In this document: in pieces, positions 6,165 through 9,813 of the stretch
How positions within the stretch are numbered: the first letter of the stretch is position 1
Layout of the letters: the number at the start of each line of letters is the position of its first letter
NCBI GenBank assembly: GCA_049295655.1
Contig: JBAQRB010000322.1
Span: forward strand, 1 to 9,813
Source: CAJBIL01 sp049295655
GTDB taxonomy: Bacteria > Pseudomonadota > Gammaproteobacteria > Burkholderiales > Rhodocyclaceae
Length of the DNA: 9,813 nt
Reading direction: 5' to 3'
Translations under genes and position numbers: made by a program
Notes under the pieces: generated by a model
Seen by the model: only the letters and a program-made list of their open reading frames with translations
Database searches by the model: none
Told to the model about the DNA's origin: nothing

Positions 6165-7292
6165 GTGCCCGCTCTGCTGCCCCAACCCGATCCGCAAGGC
6201 CTGCTCGAATACTCGGTGGTCTATACCGACCGTGCGCTCAACCACATGTCGCAACGTTTCCAGGGCGTCATGAAGGACATTTCGCGCATCCTGAAAACCG
6301 TCTATCGCGCAAAGTCCGCCATCGTCGTTCCCGGCAGCGGCACCTTCGGCATGGAAGCCGTCGCCCGCCAGTTCGCCACCGGCAAGAAGTGCCTGGTCAT
6401 CCGCAACGGCTGGTTCAGCTTCCGCTGGACGCAGATTTTCGACATGGGCCAGATCCCCGCCGAGAGCATCGTCCTCAAGGCCCGGCAAACCGGCAACGGC
6501 AGCCAGGCGCCGTTTGCGCCGGCGCCGATCGACGAAGTGGTTGCCGCGATCCGCGAACACCGGCCCGACGTCGTCTTCGCCCCGCATGTCGAAACCGCAT
6601 CGGGCATGATCCTGCCCGACGGCTATCTGCACGCCGTCGGTGCGGCGGTGCGCGCGGTCGGCGGCCTGTTCGTTCTCGACTGCATCGCCTCGGGCACCGT
6701 GTGGGTCGATATGGCCGAGAACCAGGTCGATATCCTGATCAGCGCGCCGCAGAAGGGCTGGAGCGGTTCGCCGTGCTGCGCGCTGGTCGCCCTCGGCGAA
6801 CGCGCGCGCGAGAAAATCGATGCGACGACGAGCAGCAGCTTCGCCTGCGACCTGAAAAAATGGCTGCAGATCATGGAGGCTTTCGAGAACGGCGGTCATG
6901 CCTACCACGCCACCATGCCGACCGATGCGCTCGCCGCGTTGCGCGACGTGATGCTCGAAATGGAAGCCTACGGTTTCGACAAGGTCTGCCAGGAGCAGCA
7001 CGAACTCGGCCGTCGCGTGCGCGCAATGCTCGTCGCCAAGGGCTTCCCGAGCGTTGCCGCCGAAGGCTTCCAGGCGCCGGGCGTGGTGGTCAGCTATACC
7101 ACCGACCCGGAGCTGCAGTCGAGCCGCAAGTTCATCGGCAGCGGCCTGCAGACGGCCGCCGGCGTGCCGCTGCAGTGCGACGAAGCGGCCGATTTCTCGA
7201 GCTTCCGCATCGGCCTGTTCGGCCTGGAAAAGCTGCACGATCCCGAACGTACGGTGAAGTATCTGGAAGAGGCGCTGAACCAGTTCGCGTAA
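6165..7292 (+). CDS. Class V PLP-dependent aminotransferase (alanine-glyoxylate aminotransferase-like)
   Basis: A 375-residue enzyme of the fold-type I class V family, the usual length. Visible features in order: PGSGTFGMEA near the N-terminus (the cofactor phosphate-binding glycine-rich turn), D172 in LDCIASG (expected to contact the pyridine nitrogen), K197 in SAPQKGWSG (the Schiff-base lysine, 25 residues later as in alanine-glyoxylate aminotransferases), YHATMPTDAL (PLP/substrate contact region), and a C-terminal FRIGLFG with an arginine expected to bind the substrate carboxylate. It should transfer an amino group between an amino acid such as alanine, serine or aspartate and a 2-oxo acid; the pair cannot be read. 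GTG 6165 is chosen because AGGAG lies 8 bases upstream and the family-like N-terminus begins there. It appears monocistronic. Confidence 0.9.
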   Translation: MPALLPQPDPQGLLEYSVVYTDRALNHMSQRFQGVMKDISRILKTVYRAKSAIVVPGSGTFGMEAVARQFATGKKCLVIRNGWFSFRWTQIFDMGQIPAESIVLKARQTGNGSQAPFAPAPIDEVVAAIREHRPDVVFAPHVETASGMILPDGYLHAVGAAVRAVGGLFVLDCIASGTVWVDMAENQVDILISAPQKGWSGSPCCALVALGERAREKIDATTSSSFACDLKKWLQIMEAFENGGHAYHATMPTDALAALRDVMLEMEAYGFDKVCQEQHELGRRVRAMLVAKGFPSVAAEGFQAPGVVVSYTTDPELQSSRKFIGSGLQTAAGVPLQCDEAADFSSFRIGLFGLEKLHDPERTVKYLEEALNQFA

Positions 7293-7302
7293 ACCGGCGC
7301 TG

Positions 7303-7320
7303 GCGTGAAATCCGTCACGC
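7303..7320. terminator. Possible weak convergent terminator hairpin
   Basis: GCGTGA (7303-7308) and TCACGC (7315-7320) form a perfect 6-bp stem with a 6-base loop, 10 bases after the aminotransferase stop, followed on the plus strand by a pyrimidine-rich GTCTTCTCCTCC. The right arm overlaps the stop codon of the convergent DUF3460 gene. No true T-run, so this is tentative. Confidence 0.35.
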
Positions 7321-7611
7321 GTCTTCTCCTCCCCGGTCGGGGGCGTGCTTCCTGTCGCGCCCCCATACCGAGTAATCGAAGCCGTAGCCGTCGATCGGCA
7401 CCTGATCCTGCTCGGCCTGCTCGAGGGCTGGAAAATCGACCTTCTTGTCCCAGTAGATTTCCCGTCCGACCCACTGATCCTTGACGACCTCGGGGTGCTC
7501 GGCAAGGTAGCCGTCGATGAAGCTGGTGAATTCGGAGACATAAGCGCGATCCATCCTGCCATGCCCTTTACCGGTGCCTGTGCCAAACAGCCGGGCGAGG
7601 AATCCAGTCAT
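7315..7611 (-). CDS. DUF3460 family protein
   Basis: A 98-residue small soluble protein. The core from about residue 20 to 62 has the DUF3460 look: YVSEFTSFIDGYLAEHPEV, then a GREIYWDKK segment. DUF3460 proteins are short (commonly near 60 residues), found mainly in betaproteobacteria, and have no known function. Here the core carries an N-terminal extension with MTGFLARLFG and a longer, charged C-terminal tail. ATG 7611 is chosen because GGAGG lies about 6 bases upstream. An internal ATG at 7554 would give a protein of more typical length but lacks a good ribosome site, and ATG 7626 overlaps the ribosome site. It follows the DUF3135 gene by 50 bp on the same strand and is probably co-transcribed with it. 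Confidence 0.75.
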   Translation of the reverse strand: MTGFLARLFGTGTGKGHGRMDRAYVSEFTSFIDGYLAEHPEVVKDQWVGREIYWDKKVDFPALEQAEQDQVPIDGYGFDYSVWGRDRKHAPDRGGEDA

Positions 7612-7661
7612 TGCCGCCTCCACCAATCACGAAATAGTCCACATGGCCGGCCGGGCTTGCC

Positions 7662-8072
7662 TCAGCCCGTGGACATCGACCCGAGACCCGCCGCCGGACG
7701 AGGGCGGAACTCGATGATGCGCGCGCTCCTTGCGCAATGGCTTGTCCGCCGCTTGTCCGCATCGGGCAGGCGGGAACGACCGTGCGCTCCGCGTACGAGA
7801 TCCTGCAACGCGTCGTTCATTTCGAGAAACTCGCTCCACATCAGCGCATTGAGCTTCACCGCCGCAGCCAGCGACGTGCGCGACCTGCGGCGAACGCCAT
7901 CGATGCGGAACTGCAGGCGGCGCAACGCCACGCGGAGATGTTCCGGCGCCTTGCCGATGCACTCGTTGATCAATTCGCCGCGCAAGACTTCGAGCGCCTG
8001 CGGATCATCGCGGGCAAGCCGCGACAACTCCTCGAAACTGGGAAGTTCCTTCGGCTGACGATGCTTATTCAT
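7662..8072 (-). CDS. DUF3135 domain protein
   Basis: A 136-residue soluble protein. The N-terminal half has the DUF3135 pattern: LPSFEELSRLARDDPQALE, then a helical stretch, then RVALRRLQFRIDG. A helical segment with alternating charged and hydrophobic residues follows, and the C-terminal 35 residues are Arg/Pro-rich and probably disordered. The family has no established function. ATG 8072 is preceded by GAGGAGGATGT, a strong Shine-Dalgarno sequence at slightly short spacing, which fixes the start. It is the first gene of a likely two-gene unit with the DUF3460 gene and is divergent from the secreted-protein gene. Confidence 0.75.
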   Translation of the reverse strand: MNKHRQPKELPSFEELSRLARDDPQALEVLRGELINECIGKAPEHLRVALRRLQFRIDGVRRRSRTSLAAAVKLNALMWSEFLEMNDALQDLVRGAHGRSRLPDADKRRTSHCARSARIIEFRPRPAAGLGSMSTG

Positions 8073-8121
8073 ACATCCTCCTCGGGTATTGCGTTGCGTA
8101 ACGGCCTGTCATTTTTCGGCG

Positions 8122-8141
8122 TTTGTCAAGCCATAGACAAA
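8122..8141. promoter_or_regulatory. Candidate operator TTTGTC-N8-GACAAA
   Basis: TTTGTC (8122-8127) and GACAAA (8136-8141) form a perfect 6+6 inverted repeat with an 8-base spacer, 50-70 bp upstream of the DUF3135 start. On the minus strand the site includes TTGACA (8129-8124), a consensus -35 element, but no -10 lies at 16-18 bases from it. The geometry suits a dimeric helix-turn-helix repressor or activator. Sequence inference only. Confidence 0.3.
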
Positions 8142-8472
8142 AATCAAGCAGACGAGGTTCCTTGCCTGGCGATGGACCGCTTGAAGAAGCTGCAGCTACG
8201 GACCGTCGCATGGGGCAGACGATAGGCCCCGTGCGTTAAGCGTTGTCGTCGGCAGCGTCTCCGCCGTTGCGCCATTCGAGCTACCACACGGGCGCCGGCG
8301 GCATCGCTACCCCGCGCCGGCATCCGATTTACCGATCGTCAGGTATTGCCGTTGCCTGGCGGGATGTCTACCGTTAAGCGAAAGGGCGGCTGCGTCCGTC
8401 GCGGTTTGGCTGCCCTGCGGGGATCGGCGACGGTCCCAGAAATTTCTTAACCCATAGCAAAAGGAGCCTTCC
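8142..8472. other. Non-coding region with short repeats and hairpins
   Basis: No credible gene was found on either strand here. TTGCCTGGCG occurs twice (8162-8171, 8352-8361), and so does CGTTAAGCG (8234-8242, 8372-8380). GGACCGTCGC (8200-8209) has an exact inverted copy (8427-8436), whose core also pairs with the nearer CCGTCGC (8396-8402) to give a 7-bp stem. A further GC hairpin is formed by 8294-8300 and 8315-8321. AGAAATTTCT (8438-8447) is a perfect palindrome just upstream of the ribosome site. Much of this is likely the 5' leader of the secreted-protein gene, possibly structured. No match to a known riboswitch was recognised. Confidence 0.45.
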
Positions 8473-9072
8473 ATGTCAGCAGCGATTCCTGCCGGAGTTT
8501 TGACTTCGATGTTTCTCACCGTCCTCTGCGTGCCGGCGGCAATGGCCGCCGAGAGTGCGATGCCGGCGCCGAGCGAAAAAAATGCAGCGCTGTCCGCTGC
8601 CGACCGGAGCATGATCAAGAGTGCGATGCGCGCCGCGCCGAAAAAAGTGAGCGCCACCGCCACCGTTGTCGCGATGGGCGCGGATGGTCAGATGCGTACC
8701 TTGCGCGAAGGAACGAACGGATTTACCTGCATGCCGGACAATCCGGCGACGCCGGGGCCGGATCCGATGTGCATGGACAAGAGCGCACTGGCTTGGGCCG
8801 GCGCCTGGATGAATCACAAAACGCCGGCCGGTGGCCAGGTCGGTTTCATGTACATGCTGGCCGGCGGAACCGACGCCAGCAATACCGATCCCTATGCGTT
8901 GAAACCGAGCGCCGAGAATCACTGGGTGAAGACCGGGCCACACGTCATGATCGTCGGCGCCGATGCCGGCTTTTATGAGATGTACCCGAAGAGCGCCGAG
9001 CCGGATACCGCGGTGCCGTATGTGATGTGGCCGGGAACTCCATACCAGCACCTGATGATTCCGATCCGCTGA
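8473..9072 (+). CDS. Secreted protein of unknown function
   Basis: A 199-residue protein with an N-terminal signal peptide: hydrophobic core about residues 8-22 and an AxA site ending at A25, so it should be exported by Sec to the periplasm or beyond. No lipobox is present. The mature part has two cysteines, C86 and C100, in NGFTC and DPMCMD, close enough for a disulfide. Further motifs are GFMYMLAGG, DASNTDPYA, WVKTGPHVMIVG and PYVMWPGTPYQHLMIP near the end. The density of short, ordered motifs suggests a conserved family, but I do not recognise a named domain. A run of Lys and Met in residues 45-60 follows the signal peptide. ATG 8473 has AGGAG 6 bases upstream. It appears monocistronic. 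Confidence 0.8.
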   Translation: MSAAIPAGVLTSMFLTVLCVPAAMAAESAMPAPSEKNAALSAADRSMIKSAMRAAPKKVSATATVVAMGADGQMRTLREGTNGFTCMPDNPATPGPDPMCMDKSALAWAGAWMNHKTPAGGQVGFMYMLAGGTDASNTDPYALKPSAENHWVKTGPHVMIVGADAGFYEMYPKSAEPDTAVPYVMWPGTPYQHLMIPIR

Positions 9073-9200
9073 AGGCGGCCAGCCCACAAAAAAATTGCGA
9101 AAGCCGGAATTTTCGGGAAAAGCGCTGATCGAATTGTCTGTTGCTGCAGGTGCTGGCAGTGAATGAACGGTTTTTCGGGTCGGTGATCGATTTTTTCCGG

Positions 9201-9222
9201 CTTCCCATCCGGCCATGGGAGG
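9201..9222 (+). promoter_or_regulatory. Hairpin masking a GGGAGG upstream of the last gene
   Basis: CTTCCCAT (9201-9208) pairs with ATGGGAGG (9215-9222) over 8 base pairs including one G-U, with a CCGGCC loop. The right arm contains GGGAGG, the only Shine-Dalgarno-like sequence before ATG 9238, though it sits about 15 bases away. It could modulate translation, or the spacing may mean it is irrelevant. Confidence 0.3.
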
Positions 9223-9237
9223 TTGAAGCGTCAGGCA

Positions 9238-9813
9238 ATGGCTATTTCCCTTTCGGTTACGCCAACCGGTCTTTCCGGTCTGGCGGAAGTCAGTCCGGTA
9301 GTGTTTGCGTTATTGACGGAGGAGACCTCGACAGCGGTTTCCGTCGTCCTCGGCAGCGCGCCGGACGCGGTGGTCCTCTCGGATGCCGGCCAGCTTCTGT
9401 CGGCGATATCCACCTTCCAGAACGAGTTGGGAATCCTGCAGGCCGGCACTGCCGACACCAGTCCGGCCGCTGCGCTGTTGCCCGTTGCGCTGCCCGCGGC
9501 GCAGAAGCTCGTCGATGCGTTCAATCGCCTGCAGGGTAGCGTCGGCAACCTGCCATCCGTGCTCGAGCCGTTGCTGGTCAATTCGTCCGTGACGCTGCTG
9601 AACGAACTGGAGACGATTGCGACGGCCAGCAGCCTGTCGAGCATCGGGATTGTGCTGCAAACGGTCTCGGCTTCGAGCGTAACAGCAACGGCAACGGCAA
9701 CGAGCAGCGTTCTGCGCATCGACCTGGGCGCCTTCAATTCGGCACTTGCCACCGCCCCGGCCGGCACACAGGCCGTGCTTTCCAATGCGGTCCAGGCGTT
9801 GATCGACTTGGCG
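9238..9813 (+). CDS. Ala/Ser/Thr/Val-rich protein of unknown function, 3' end outside window
   Basis: From ATG 9238 the frame is open for 192 codons to the window edge without a stop, so the gene is truncated on the right. No signal peptide is apparent. The sequence is rich in Ala, Ser, Leu, Val and Thr, poor in Lys, Arg and aromatics, has no cysteine, and shows helical stretches such as LSDAGQLLSAISTF and AQKLVDAFNRL. A short Ala-Thr run (three tandem GCAACG units, 9685-9702) interrupts it. Codon use is GC-biased like its neighbours. I do not recognise the family; a large surface or filament-type repetitive protein and a helical scaffold protein are both possible. A ribosome site is poor, so the true start is uncertain. 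A minus-strand frame covers the same DNA but has less coding character. Confidence 0.6.
   Translation, partial: MAISLSVTPTGLSGLAEVSPVVFALLTEETSTAVSVVLGSAPDAVVLSDAGQLLSAISTFQNELGILQAGTADTSPAAALLPVALPAAQKLVDAFNRLQGSVGNLPSVLEPLLVNSSVTLLNELETIATASSLSSIGIVLQTVSASSVTATATATSSVLRIDLGAFNSALATAPAGTQAVLSNAVQALIDLA
9685..9702 (+). repeat. Three tandem GCAACG units
   Basis: The 6-mer GCAACG occurs three times head to tail inside the terminal open frame, encoding alternating Ala and Thr. Copy number changes would keep the frame. It probably marks a flexible linker. Confidence 0.6.

Noticed and set aside
5930..7375. Plus-strand open frame of 481 codons overlapping the aminotransferase in another frame
   Set aside because: Arg/Pro-rich out-of-frame translation without motifs; the other plus frame holds the enzyme.
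6135..7586. Minus-strand open frame of 483 codons opposite the aminotransferase
   Set aside because: The plus strand encodes a complete PLP enzyme with catalytic Lys and Asp. The antisense product is low-complexity His/Asp/Arg-rich sequence.
8380..8437. Possible c-di-GMP (GEMM-type) riboswitch on the minus strand, suggested by AAACC and GGACGCA strings
   Set aside because: The spacing and the paired stems required by the GEMM consensus are not present, and the nearest minus-strand gene start is more than 300 bases downstream.
9231..9785. Minus-strand open frame of 184 codons opposite the terminal gene
   Set aside because: The plus frame is open through the edge and has a balanced helical composition. 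The antisense frame has no ribosome site or motif that I can see. Some doubt remains because neither product is recognised.

Overview
The window reads as chromosomal DNA of a GC-rich betaproteobacterium, most likely of the Rhodocyclales type. This rests on codon bias and on family content: DUF3460, DUF3135, a BCAM0308-type zinc protein, DUF1614 and a phasin-like protein together fit that group. No rRNA, tRNA, insertion sequence, CRISPR array or prophage gene was seen. Genes are densely packed and mostly housekeeping or uncharacterised. Family assignments come from motif reading alone, without database searches.

Layout. (1) 2-838, plus strand: the C-terminal part of a YhaN-type SMC/Rad50-like ATPase, entering from the left edge. 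(2) 909-1130: a 73-residue four-cysteine protein. (3) 1266-4576: a tight three-gene plus-strand run consisting of a DUF1614 membrane protein, a fusion of an aminoglycoside-phosphotransferase-like kinase to a P-loop kinase, and a DHH-family phosphoesterase. The gaps are 18 bp and a 4-bp ATGA overlap, so this is almost certainly one operon. (4) 4720-5250: a BCAM0308-like two-CxxC protein with its own leader, which contains a repeated 10-mer. (5) 5361-5849, minus strand: a phasin-like helical protein, convergent with the previous gene and separated from it by a strong hairpin. (6) 6165-7292: a class V PLP-dependent aminotransferase, divergent from the phasin-like gene. (7) 8072-7315, minus strand: a DUF3135 then DUF3460 gene pair. 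(8) 8073-8472: about 400 bp of non-coding, repeat- and hairpin-rich DNA between divergent genes. (9) 8473-9072: a secreted protein of unknown function. (10) 9238 to the right edge: an open frame that runs off the window, encoding an Ala/Ser/Thr/Val-rich protein that I do not recognise.

Functional picture. The most coherent unit is the DUF1614, kinase-fusion and DHH operon. It pairs two phosphate-transfer domains with a phosphoester hydrolase and a membrane protein, so an uncharacterised small-molecule or nucleotide phosphorylation/hydrolysis function is a reasonable inference, but the substrate is unknown. The BCAM0308-like and phasin-like genes hint at stress or low-oxygen and storage physiology. 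No known defence system, biosynthetic cluster or mobile element is visible, and nothing here can be firmly declared a new system.
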